From contig NZ_CP054918.1 of NCBI RefSeq assembly GCF_013364195.1, positions 5,507,001 to 5,571,000 on the forward strand: a stretch of DNA of 64,000 bases. The letters are read 5' to 3'. The stretch is from Streptomyces sp. NA04227 (GTDB lineage Bacteria; Actinomycetota; Actinomycetes; Streptomycetales; Streptomycetaceae). This document shows positions 1 through 8,160 of this stretch, piece by piece. The stretch's first letter is position 1, and each line of letters begins with the position of its first letter. Below the pieces are notes generated by a model, which worked only from the letters and a program-made list of their open reading frames with translations, was not told the DNA's origin and did no database searches. Made by a program: the position numbers and the translations under genes.

Positions 1-301
1 GCGGTGGACGTATCGGGAGTTGGATGCGGCTGTGGGTGTGGTGGCGGCGCGTCTGGGTGCGGTGGGTGTGGGGCCCGGTCGTGTGGTGGGTGTGTGTTCG
101 GGTGTGCAGTCGGAGATGGTGGTTGGCCTGCTGGGGGTGTTGCGGGCCGGGGCTGCGTATGTGCCGTTGGATCTGTCGTATCCGGTTGAGCGGTTGGCGT
201 TCATGCTGGAGGACAGTGGTGCTGAGGTGATGGTCGTTGGTGCGGATGTGCCGGCGGCTGTTGCGGGGCGTGGGGTTGTTGTGGATGTCCCTCGGGGTGA
301 G
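1..301 (+). repeat. Direct repeat, A-domain N-terminal segment, copy 1
   Basis: Bases 1-301 match bases 3142-3442 without a difference that I could find by eye. The segment encodes the start of the adenylation domain (motifs A1-A2). The match resumes at about 336-423 versus 3481-3573 with a few changes, around the A3 motif. Confidence 0.9.
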
Positions 302-3300
302 ATCCCTGTGGGGGAGGTGGGTGTCGGTGGTGTTCGGGGCGAGGTGGCGGGTCCGGACGACTTGGCGTACGTGATCTACACGTCCGGCTCGACCGGGAAG
401 CCCAAAGGCGTCGAAGTCACCCACACCAATCTGGCGTCCATGCTGCGTGAGTTGCGCCCGTGCCTCGGTTCCGAGGTGCTGCTGCTGGCGTCCCTGACCT
501 TCGACGCCTCATGGCGGGCGGTGGGCATTCTGCTCACCGGGGGTTGCCTGCACGTACTGGACAACCGCAGGGACCTGCCCGCCGCCTCGCGCTACCTGAA
601 CAAGCACGGCGTCGACACGGTGAGTTGCACGCCGTCGCAGCTCGCGGCTCTGCTCGCGGCCGGGCCGTTGCCCACACCGCTGCGCATCATGGCGGGCGGA
701 GAGCCTTTCCCCGCCGACATGTGGCGGCGTCTGAGTGACACGCCCGACGTCGTGGCCTTCAATTTGTACGGGCCGACGGAGTGCACGGTGGATGCGACGT
801 TGGCGCGGGTTGAGGGTGATCGGCCGGTGATCGGGCGGCCGTTGAACAATGTGCGTTTGTATGTGCTGGACGTGGATGGTGCGTTGGCGCCGGTGGGTGT
901 GCCCGGTGAGTTGTACATCGGTGGTCTTGGGGTGGCGCGGGGTTACCGTAATCGGCCTGGTTTGACGGCGGAGCGGTTTGTGCCGGATCCGTGGGGGGCT
1001 CCGGGTGAACGGCTTTATCGCAGTGGTGACTTGGTGCGTTATCGGTCTTCGGGTGAGGTGGAGTTCCTGGGGCGGATTGATGATCAGGTCAAGATTCGTG
1101 GTTATCGGGTGGAGCCCGGTGAGGTCGAGTCGGTGCTGCGTCGGCAGGCGGTTGTGGAGCAGGCTGTTGTTGTCGCGCATGGTCGGGAGTCCGAGGATCG
1201 TCGGCTGATCGCGTATGTCACCGTGGCGTCTGGTCATGAGGTCGAGCGTGGGGTGCTGGGTAGTCGGTTGCGTGAGGATCTGGCGGGGTTCTTGCCTGAT
1301 TTCATGGTGCCTTCGACGGTGATGGTGTTGGACGCCATGCCGGTGGGGCCGGGTGGGAAGTTGGACCGGCAGGCGCTTCCGGAGCCCGATGGGAGCCGGC
1401 CCGAGCTGGCGGCGCGTTTCGAGGCTCCGCGCACGCGGACCGAGGAGGTTGTCGCGGAGATCTGGTCGGAACTTCTTGGGGTTTCCCCGATCGGTCTGCA
1501 CGACGACTTCTTCGAACTCGGCGGGCACTCGATGCTTGCCATCCAGGTCATCGCCCGTATCAACGACACCCTCGACACCGACGTCAACCTCCGGGTGATT
1601 TTCGAGAGCCCCACCGTGGCCGCACTGTCAAAACACTTGGACGGCCTGATAACGGATTCCTCCCGCGCAGCGCTCCAGCCGGTTCCCAGGACCGGCCGCA
1701 TGCCGCTGTCGCACGCCCAGCAACGGTTGTGGTTCCTGGACCAGTTGGTCGAGAACAACCCGTTCTACAACGTGCCCGACGCCGTCCGGATGCGGGGGCC
1801 ACTGGACCTGGACGCGCTTGCCAAGGCGCTGAGCGCGGTGGTCGCGCGGCACGAGGTACTACGCGCCACGATCCACGAGGAGGCCGGACACTCCTGGCAG
1901 GAGTTCGCGCATCCGGCGCCGATGACGCTTCCGCTGGTGGATGTGTCGGGAGAAGCGGATCCGGAATCGGCGGCACGCCGACTGGTCCGGGAGGAAGCAC
2001 GTACGCCATTCGATCTTTCCGCCGGGCCGCTGCTGCGTGCCGATGTGGTGCGGCTCGGCCCCGATGATCATGTGCTGCGGGTGACGATGCACCACGTGGT
2101 CGCCGATGCGTGGTCCCGACTCGTCCTGATGCGTGAACTGAGCTTGTTCTACGCGGCGTTCGTCGAAGGCAAGGACGCGGCTCTGCCGGCACTGTCGGTT
2201 CAGTACGCCGACTTCGCGGTCTGGCAGCGTCGTTGTCTCGAGGAGAGCGGGCCCGCGTCGCAGGTCGACTACTGGCGGGGAGCGCTGGCGGGTGCGCCGC
2301 CGTTGTTGCAGTTGCCGACGGACCGGCCGCGGCCGGTGGTGCCCTCCTACCGGGGAGCTGCATGGGACTTCGCGGTTCCGGCGGAGGTGTGCCGTCAGTT
2401 GCGCCGGTTGGGCCAGGCGCACGGCGCGACGTTGTTCATGGTGGGACTGGCCGCGTTCCAGGCTGTGTTGGGCAGGTTCGCCGCGACGCGGGACGTGGTC
2501 GTAGGGGTACCGATCGCGGGCCGGCACCGTCCGGAGCTGGAGTCGCTCATCGGTTTCTTCGTGAACACCTTGGCGATGCGCACGGATTGTTCGGGCGACC
2601 CGCGCTTTGAGGATCTGCTCGGCAGGACCCGGGACACGGCGTTGGGTGCCTACGAGCATCAGGATCTGCCGTTCGAGCAACTGGTCGAAGAGTTGGCGCC
2701 GGTGCGAGACCTGGGCCGGAATCCGATTGTTCAGGTGATGTTCCAGCTGAACGATGTTCCGCAGCCGGAGCTGGATCTGCCGAGCCTGCGGGTGGATTCC
2801 TTCGCTCCCCTCGACGAGGTGACGCGGTTCGACCTGTCGATGTTCCTGGCGGAGTCGGGGGAAGGCCTCGAGGGGCAGGTGGTCTATGCGGCCGAGCTGT
2901 TCGACGAGTCGACGGTCGCGCGGTTGGCCGAGGGATTCGTACGGGCGTTGGAGGCGGTGGCGACCGATGCGTCGGTGCGGTTGTCCCAGTTGCCTGTGCT
3001 GGGTGAGGCCGAGCGCGATCGTCTGCTCTCCGAGTGGAATGTCCCCGCGTCTGGTGAGTTGGGTGGGGTGACGGTTTCTGGGTTGTTCGGGGCGCAGGTG
3101 GCGCGGACGCCTGATGCGGTGGCGCTGGTGGAGGGTGACCGGCGGTGGACGTATCGGGAGTTGGATGCGGCTGTGGGTGTGGTGGCGGCGCGTCTGGGTG
3201 CGGTGGGTGTGGGGCCCGGTCGTGTGGTGGGTGTGTGTTCGGGTGTGCAGTCGGAGATGGTGGTTGGCCTGCTGGGGGTGTTGCGGGCCGGGGCTGCGTA

Positions 3301-4867
3301 TGTGCCGTTGGATCTGTCGTATCCGGTTGAGCGGTTGGCGTTCATGCTGGAGGACAGTGGTGCTGAGGTGATGGTCGTTGGTGCGGATGTGCCGGCGGCT
3401 GTTGCGGGGCGTGGGGTTGTTGTGGATGTCCCTCGGGGTGAGGTCTCCCCGGAGGAGGTGGCGGGTGCGGATGCCGGTGGTGTTCGGGGCGAGGTGGCGG
3501 GTCCGGATGATCTGGCGTACGTGATCTACACGTCCGGCTCGACCGGGCAGCCCAAAGGCGTCGAAGTCACCCACCGCGCATTGGCCAACCTGATGACGGC
3601 GCTCCGCGATGAGCTGGCCGGCGACCGACTCCTCTCGCCCGGCCTGCAAGGCCTGCTGCTCTCGCCGCTGTCGTTCGACTCGTCCGTCAAGCAGCTGCTC
3701 CTGATGTGTGAGGGTGTCACGCTGCACGTGCTGAACGAGTCGACACGCAAGGACCCCGCGGCTGTCGCCGCCTATGTGTGCGAGCAGCGGATCGACGAAT
3801 TCAACTGCACGCCGACCATGCTGCGCGCGCTCATCGACTCGGGCCTCTTCGGCCGGGAGCACACACCCCGTTTCAGCCTGATCGGTGGCGAGGCCATCGA
3901 CCCGGAGCTTTGGCTCATGCTCTCCGCGCTCTCGGCCCGGTACGGCCACAGTGCCTTCAATTTGTACGGTCCGACGGAGTGCACGGTGGATGCGACGTTG
4001 GCGCGGGTTGAGGGTGATCGGCCGGTGATCGGGCGGCCGTTGAACAATGTGCGTTTGTATGTGGTGGACGTGGATGGTGCGTTGGCGCCGGTGGGTGTGC
4101 CCGGTGAGTTGTACATCGGTGGTCTTGGGGTGGCGCGGGGTTACCGTAATCGGCCTGGTTTGACGGCGGAGCGGTTTGTGCCGGATCCGTGGGGGGCTCC
4201 GGGTGAACGGCTTTATCGCAGTGGTGACTTGGTGCGTTATCGGTCTTCGGGTGAGGTGGAGTTCCTGGGGCGGATTGATGATCAGGTCAAGATTCGTGGT
4301 TATCGGGTGGAGCCCGGTGAGGTCGAGTCGGTGCTGCGTCGGCAGGCGGTTGTGGAGCAGGCTGTTGTTGTCGCGCATGGTCGGGAGTCCGAGGATCGTC
4401 GGCTGATCGCGTATGTCACCGTGGCGTCTGGTCATGAGGTCGAGCGTGGGGTGCTGGGTAGTCGGTTGCGTGAGGATCTGGCGGGGTTCTTGCCTGATTT
4501 CATGGTGCCTTCGACGGTGATGGTGTTGGACGCCATGCCGGTGGGGCCGGGTGGGAAGTTGGACCGGCAGGCGCTTCCGGAGCCCGATGGGAGTCGGCCC
4601 GAGCTGGCGGCGCGTTTCGAGGCTCCGCGCACGCGGACCGAGGAGGTTGTCGCGGAGATCTGGTCGGAGCTTCTTGGGGTTTCCCCGATCGGTCTGCACG
4701 ACGATTTCTTCGAACTCGGTGGGCACTCGATGCTTGCCATCCAGGTCATCGCCCGGATCAACGACACCCTCGACACCGACATCAACCTCCGGGTGCTCTT
4801 CAACACGCCCAGCGTCGCGGCGCTTGCGAAGCATGTGCGGAGTGCGTCCGGCGGCCAGGGCGCCTGA
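2..4867 (+). CDS. Non-ribosomal peptide synthetase, A(partial)-PCP-C-A-PCP, 5' end outside window
   Basis: The frame is open from base 2, in register with the equivalent point of the second module, so the gene starts upstream of the window. Domains in order: adenylation domain 1 (to about 1385, core A3 YTSGSTGKPKG, GGKLDRQALPEP near its end), carrier protein 1 (GGHS, phosphopantetheine Ser codon 1529-1531), condensation domain (about 1690-3030, HHVVADAWS, so the usual HHxxxDG has Ala in place of Gly), adenylation domain 2 (about 3090-4590) and carrier protein 2 (Ser codon 4727-4729). The protein ends about 28 residues after the second GGHS-helix with no thioesterase, reductase or terminal condensation domain. 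Reading the ten pocket positions by eye gives roughly D-A-R-S-I-A-L-V-D-K for A1 and D-S-K-N-L-G-L-V-D-K for A2; I cannot assign substrates. The A domains share almost identical flanks but different cores (see findings). A GNAT gene follows 38 bp downstream. Confidence 0.96.
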   Translation, partial: RWTYRELDAAVGVVAARLGAVGVGPGRVVGVCSGVQSEMVVGLLGVLRAGAAYVPLDLSYPVERLAFMLEDSGAEVMVVGADVPAAVAGRGVVVDVPRGEIPVGEVGVGGVRGEVAGPDDLAYVIYTSGSTGKPKGVEVTHTNLASMLRELRPCLGSEVLLLASLTFDASWRAVGILLTGGCLHVLDNRRDLPAASRYLNKHGVDTVSCTPSQLAALLAAGPLPTPLRIMAGGEPFPADMWRRLSDTPDVVAFNLYGPTECTVDATLARVEGDRPVIGRPLNNVRLYVLDVDGALAPVGVPGELYIGGLGVARGYRNRPGLTAERFVPDPWGAPGERLYRSGDLVRYRSSGEVEFLGRIDDQVKIRGYRVEPGEVESVLRRQAVVEQAVVVAHGRESEDRRLIAYVTVASGHEVERGVLGSRLREDLAGFLPDFMVPSTVMVLDAMPVGPGGKLDRQALPEPDGSRPELAARFEAPRTRTEEVVAEIWSELLGVSPIGLHDDFFELGGHSMLAIQVIARINDTLDTDVNLRVIFESPTVAALSKHLDGLITDSSRAALQPVPRTGRMPLSHAQQRLWFLDQLVENNPFYNVPDAVRMRGPLDLDALAKALSAVVARHEVLRATIHEEAGHSWQEFAHPAPMTLPLVDVSGEADPESAARRLVREEARTPFDLSAGPLLRADVVRLGPDDHVLRVTMHHVVADAWSRLVLMRELSLFYAAFVEGKDAALPALSVQYADFAVWQRRCLEESGPASQVDYWRGALAGAPPLLQLPTDRPRPVVPSYRGAAWDFAVPAEVCRQLRRLGQAHGATLFMVGLAAFQAVLGRFAATRDVVVGVPIAGRHRPELESLIGFFVNTLAMRTDCSGDPRFEDLLGRTRDTALGAYEHQDLPFEQLVEELAPVRDLGRNPIVQVMFQLNDVPQPELDLPSLRVDSFAPLDEVTRFDLSMFLAESGEGLEGQVVYAAELFDESTVARLAEGFVRALEAVATDASVRLSQLPVLGEAERDRLLSEWNVPASGELGGVTVSGLFGAQVARTPDAVALVEGDRRWTYRELDAAVGVVAARLGAVGVGPGRVVGVCSGVQSEMVVGLLGVLRAGAAYVPLDLSYPVERLAFMLEDSGAEVMVVGADVPAAVAGRGVVVDVPRGEVSPEEVAGADAGGVRGEVAGPDDLAYVIYTSGSTGQPKGVEVTHRALANLMTALRDELAGDRLLSPGLQGLLLSPLSFDSSVKQLLLMCEGVTLHVLNESTRKDPAAVAAYVCEQRIDEFNCTPTMLRALIDSGLFGREHTPRFSLIGGEAIDPELWLMLSALSARYGHSAFNLYGPTECTVDATLARVEGDRPVIGRPLNNVRLYVVDVDGALAPVGVPGELYIGGLGVARGYRNRPGLTAERFVPDPWGAPGERLYRSGDLVRYRSSGEVEFLGRIDDQVKIRGYRVEPGEVESVLRRQAVVEQAVVVAHGRESEDRRLIAYVTVASGHEVERGVLGSRLREDLAGFLPDFMVPSTVMVLDAMPVGPGGKLDRQALPEPDGSRPELAARFEAPRTRTEEVVAEIWSELLGVSPIGLHDDFFELGGHSMLAIQVIARINDTLDTDINLRVLFNTPSVAALAKHVRSASGGQGA
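755..1597 (+). repeat. Direct repeat, A-domain C-terminal plus PCP segment, copy 1
   Basis: These 843 bp run from the A5 motif (FNLYGPTE) through A6-A10 into carrier protein 1. They match 3953-4795 with only about eight or nine substitutions seen, for example the third base of the Gly codon before PTE, and the Leu/Val codon near 868. Confidence 0.9.
3142..3442 (+). repeat. Direct repeat, A-domain N-terminal segment, copy 2
   Basis: This is the second copy of 1-301, offset 3141 bp, in the second module of the same NRPS gene. Confidence 0.9.
3953..4795 (+). repeat. Direct repeat, A-domain C-terminal plus PCP segment, copy 2
   Basis: This is the second copy of 755-1597, offset 3198 bp. The different offset from the N-terminal repeat (3141) reflects the different length of the unrelated central segment. 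Confidence 0.9.
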
Positions 4868-4905
4868 CGCCTCGTGGTGGACCGACAGGGGAGAAGACGG
4901 GGATT

Positions 4906-5658
4906 GTGAACCAGGGCATACACGTAGTGACGTTGGCCGAGCGACCCGACCTGATGGGGAAGGTCCTGGCACTCAAGAACAGCTGGCCGGAGTTCATGCG
5001 GCACGAGCCGATCGGCGAGCGGTTCCACATCGACGCCCATGCGGACTATCCCGAGTACGTCCTCGTCGCCGTGTCGGCGGAGGATTCGGGGGAGGTGCTC
5101 GCGCGGGCGTACTGCGTGCCCGTCGGCCTCGACGACGTGCCTCCCAAGGGCCTGCCCGACAGCGGATGGGACGGAGCCGTGCGTCAGGCTCACCTCGCGC
5201 GGCTGGCAGGGTACAAGGGCGATGCGGTCTGCGGGCTCGAGGTCGTGGTCCGCCAGGGCCTCCGCGGGACGGGAATCGGCACCCGGATGCTGCGAGCCAT
5301 GCACGATCTGGCGGAGGCGAGGGGCTTCCGTCACTTCGTCGCGCCGGTGAGGCCACCCGGCAAGGCAGAGGTTCCCGAGCTTCCGATGAGCGAGTACATC
5401 CAGCGGACCAGGAACGGGCTCCCCGAGGACCCGTTGCTTCGCGCGCACGTCAGGCTGGGCGCGGACATCGTGGGGGTGGCTCCGGCGTCGATGGTGGTGG
5501 TGGGATCGCTCGACAACTGGCGGGAGTGGACGGGGCTCCCGTTCGACACGCATGGTCCGACTGTCGTGCCGGAGGCATTGACCCCGGTTCACTGCGACCT
5601 GCGCCACGATTCGGCGGCCTACATCGAGCCCAACGTCTGGGTTCATCGGCGTCTTTAG
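4906..5658 (+). CDS. GNAT-family N-acyltransferase
   Basis: This 250-residue protein starts at a GTG preceded by a GGGAG-type ribosome binding site, 38 bp after the NRPS stop, so it is probably co-transcribed with it. Residues 116-128 (RQGLRGTGIGTRM) match the acetyl-CoA pyrophosphate-binding loop of GNAT motif A (R/Q-x-x-G-x-G/A), preceded by the typical beta-strand LEVVV. The protein is longer than a minimal GNAT (about 150 residues) and the C-terminal 90 residues are not a recognisable second GNAT repeat. By family it should transfer an acyl group from acyl-CoA (or possibly a carrier protein) to an amine. Context suggests tailoring of the peptide or self-protection. A role in product release is only a guess prompted by the absent thioesterase. 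Confidence 0.8.
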   Translation: MNQGIHVVTLAERPDLMGKVLALKNSWPEFMRHEPIGERFHIDAHADYPEYVLVAVSAEDSGEVLARAYCVPVGLDDVPPKGLPDSGWDGAVRQAHLARLAGYKGDAVCGLEVVVRQGLRGTGIGTRMLRAMHDLAEARGFRHFVAPVRPPGKAEVPELPMSEYIQRTRNGLPEDPLLRAHVRLGADIVGVAPASMVVVGSLDNWREWTGLPFDTHGPTVVPEALTPVHCDLRHDSAAYIEPNVWVHRRL

Positions 5659-6011
5659 CGTGCCGTGACAAGCAGAGTTGCCCGACGCGTCGCGAGTACG
5701 GATTGACCGGTCGAGGGCCGCTGTCTTGAGCCCGGCCCGATCACCACAGCCGGATCCCGCCGACGTGTCCACGCCCCTCCGGCGATGGCGCATCCGTCAA
5801 CTGCCCGGCGTGGAAGACGAGTTCGCGTACCAAGAGAAACGCGCACCGAGGCCACCACGGATCCTCCGCGGCCGGGCACACTCCACGGAGTGTGCCCGGC
5901 CGTTCACGAAGGCGCGTCAACTCGACTGCCCACAGCTGCCGTTACGCGAGCACGACATCGGTGTCGACGACGAGCGCGTCTTGCACCTCCGCCTGCGCAT
6001 GCCTCGTCGGG
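5659..6011. other. Convergent intergenic region
   Basis: The 353 bp lie between the 3' ends of the GNAT gene and the minus-strand methyltransferase. Apart from the strong hairpin at 5869-5902, I see no convincing gene: open frames here lack a ribosome binding site and recognisable sequence. Confidence 0.6.
5869..5902. terminator. Bidirectional hairpin terminator
   Basis: A 16-bp perfect stem (CGGCCGGGCACACTCC with GGAGTGTGCCCGGCCG) closes on two unpaired bases. It lies between two converging transcription units and can serve both strands. No strong T-run follows, as is common in Streptomyces. Confidence 0.8.
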
Positions 6012-7040
6012 TTACTCCGCCGACGCGGGGACCAGTTCGAAGAGGTATCCGTTGGGCGGTGTGGTGGTGGGATGGGTCGCCCTGCACTCCCAGCCGCCCT
6101 CGGTGAAGGCTTCCTGCCATTGGTCGTACGTGGGCAGATAGTCGCCCATCAGCGCGTGGACCGCTTCGAATCCGAGCGTGAAGATGGTGGTGTCCGGGCC
6201 CGGCAGATCGGTCGTGCGAACGACGTCGCAGATGAAGAGCCGCTTGGCCGCGGGGAAGGCCTTGCGCAGTTCGCGCAGGGTGTTCACACAGCTCTCGTAC
6301 GGCCAGAAGTCGTGTCCCATGAAGACGCAGGTGATCGTGTCCACATCGGCGAATTCGGGCAGTGCCTCCAGCGCCAGGGCGTTGCCCTGCAGTACGGAGA
6401 TCTGGCGGGAGAGCCCCGCTTCCCCTACGGACTCGGTGGCCAGCTGAACGGCCGCCTTGGAGATGTCCACCCCCACACCGTGGGCATGAGGATGGTTGCC
6501 GACGATCCGGATCAGCCGCTGTCCGGAACCGCAGCCGAGGTCGGCGACCTTCCCGACCTGAACATCAGCGAGAACCTTGTCGAAGAGCTTTTCCACCTCC
6601 TCCTCACCGATGTGACGCGACCCCACTGCCACCGCCCTCATGTCGCGGTGGTAGAAGTCGCCCGTCCGCTGGTCCTCGTGGGTCACGTCCGGCGCGATGC
6701 TGAAGAGTTCGCCGCACCCCTTGACCAGCCAGTAGAAGTAGCCGCGCGCGGCATACGCTTCTTCGAAGCGCGCGCCGGGTATGACGAGTTCGCCGTCCTT
6801 TATCTCTACGACCTGGGCCCAGTGCAGCGTGCGGTAGATGGTGCGCAGCACATTCACGTCGAGTCGTTGGCCGCTGTGGCCGAGGAGCGGAACCTCGCCC
6901 TTCTCGGACAACTCGTCGAGGAGCCCGAGCTGGTACGCGCTGGACAATGCCGAAGCAGCCACGTAGGACGAGAAGAGATTCGCCATCGGGCCGCGGGTCC
7001 ATTCGGCAGGATGTGGAACGCTGCCCGTGGGAGAAGACAT
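6012..7040 (-). CDS. SAM-dependent class I methyltransferase
   Basis: I chose the ATG at 7040 (342 residues) because AAGGGG lies upstream at usual spacing. A TTG at 7073 in frame has no such site. Residues 165-176 (VADLGCGSGQRL) are the SAM-binding motif I, followed by an acidic ribose-binding loop GVGVDISK. The N-terminal 130 residues are helical, resembling the dimerisation domain of small-molecule O- and C-methyltransferases. It is the last gene of the minus-strand operon, 39 bp after the dioxygenase. It probably methylates the peptide, its amino-acid building block or an alpha-keto acid precursor. The acceptor atom cannot be read from the sequence. Confidence 0.85.
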   Translation of the reverse strand: MSSPTGSVPHPAEWTRGPMANLFSSYVAASALSSAYQLGLLDELSEKGEVPLLGHSGQRLDVNVLRTIYRTLHWAQVVEIKDGELVIPGARFEEAYAARGYFYWLVKGCGELFSIAPDVTHEDQRTGDFYHRDMRAVAVGSRHIGEEEVEKLFDKVLADVQVGKVADLGCGSGQRLIRIVGNHPHAHGVGVDISKAAVQLATESVGEAGLSRQISVLQGNALALEALPEFADVDTITCVFMGHDFWPYESCVNTLRELRKAFPAAKRLFICDVVRTTDLPGPDTTIFTLGFEAVHALMGDYLPTYDQWQEAFTEGGWECRATHPTTTPPNGYLFELVPASAE

Positions 7041-7079
7041 CGAGGATACCCCTTCAGTTTGGTCGGCGGACAAGAGAGC

Positions 7080-8132
7080 TCAGCTGTTGGCTGCAAGCGG
7101 CTCAGTCATGCCCACGATGATCCGACGCGGTGGTGTAAACGACTCCCGGCCGTGGGCCACGAGCATGTTGTCGAGCATCAGAATGTCGCCCTCACGCCAC
7201 GGGACTACGACCTTCTCCGCAAGGTAGGCGGCACGCAGTTCTTCCACGATCTCGGGCTCGATGTCCTCGCCGTCGCCGTAGTAGGTGTTGTTGGGAAGCC
7301 GGTCCTTTCCCATGGAGAGCATGGCTTTCCTGGTGCCGGGGTCAAACATCTGAATGTTGAAGAAAACCAGGTGGTTGAACCATGTCGCGTCACCCGTGAC
7401 CGGGTGATGCGTACTGACCGTGCGAATTTGACGGGTGGTCAGTTTATCCTTCTCGTCCCAGCTGAAGCTGATGGCGTTGCTCCGGCAGTATTCTTCGACC
7501 TCGCTCCGTTCCTCGGTCTGGAAAGCCTCGCGCCAACTGAGCCCGAGTGGGCCTCCGAAGTGGCGTACGTAAGAATACTTTCGTTCCTGCAGTTTGCGGC
7601 GCGTTTCTTCGGAAATGCGCTGGAACACCTTACGGGAGTCGGCAATCGGTGTACCGCCCCCCGAGCCGGGCTCCGTGACGCAATGGAAGAAGATGAGCTG
7701 AGGCCAGGTTATGTTGTAGGACTGCTCGTTGTGCAGGAAGATCTCCTGCCCTGCCGGATAGTCGGTCGACGTATAGACCTTGTCACCCACCTCATGGCGC
7801 GGGGAGGTCCGCTCCATGTACTCGAGAGGGTCGCCGGACAGGGCGGTCATGAGGGTGCGAAACGTCTCAGGAGTGGAATTGGCAAAACCGCGGAACAGGA
7901 TTCCGCCGTACCGGAGCAAGCGTTGCCGGATCTCCGATTTGTACTCAGTGGCCAGCTCGATCAATTGGACGTCGGCGGAGCGGGGTTCGAGAACGAGGGG
8001 CAGCTCGTGTCCGGGAGCCGCCCATTTTTCCTCCACGTGCGGCAAGTCGGGTAGTTCCGGTGCGACTTGTGCCGGTACCGGATCGGTCAGATGGATCTCT
8101 CTGGGGCTGTGGTGTCCCTGAAGTTCCGACAT
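7080..8132 (-). CDS. SyrP/TauD-type Fe(II)/2-oxoglutarate dioxygenase
   Basis: The 350-residue protein starts at the ATG at 8132, preceded by AAGGAG. The longer open frame upstream overlaps the previous gene and is not used. H134-x-E136 (FLHNEQSY) and H327 (NMLVAHGR) form the iron facial triad, with Glu replacing the usual Asp, as in clavaminate-synthase-like enzymes. Arg336/337 (PPRR) is placed to bind 2-oxoglutarate. The surrounding sequence (GGGTPIADSRKVF) matches the SyrP-like subgroup, some members of which beta-hydroxylate amino acids tethered to carrier proteins. Two genes upstream lies a free-standing A-PCP, a natural partner. The likely reaction is beta-hydroxylation of a loaded amino acid. 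Halogenation is ruled out because the acidic ligand is present. Confidence 0.88.
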   Translation of the reverse strand: MSELQGHHSPREIHLTDPVPAQVAPELPDLPHVEEKWAAPGHELPLVLEPRSADVQLIELATEYKSEIRQRLLRYGGILFRGFANSTPETFRTLMTALSGDPLEYMERTSPRHEVGDKVYTSTDYPAGQEIFLHNEQSYNITWPQLIFFHCVTEPGSGGGTPIADSRKVFQRISEETRRKLQERKYSYVRHFGGPLGLSWREAFQTEERSEVEEYCRSNAISFSWDEKDKLTTRQIRTVSTHHPVTGDATWFNHLVFFNIQMFDPGTRKAMLSMGKDRLPNNTYYGDGEDIEPEIVEELRAAYLAEKVVVPWREGDILMLDNMLVAHGRESFTPPRRIIVGMTEPLAANS

Positions 8133-8160
8133 CCAGAATTCTCCTTCTCCCTCAGGGAAC

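Noticed and set aside
1859..4972. Very long minus-strand open frame antisense to the NRPS gene
   Set aside because: It is the mirror of a high-GC coding region, has no ribosome binding site or recognisable domain, and overlaps a clear NRPS on the other strand.
5892..8054. Long plus-strand open frame opposite the methyltransferase and dioxygenase genes
   Set aside because: The minus-strand genes carry intact SAM and iron-binding motifs and ribosome binding sites. The plus frame shows neither.
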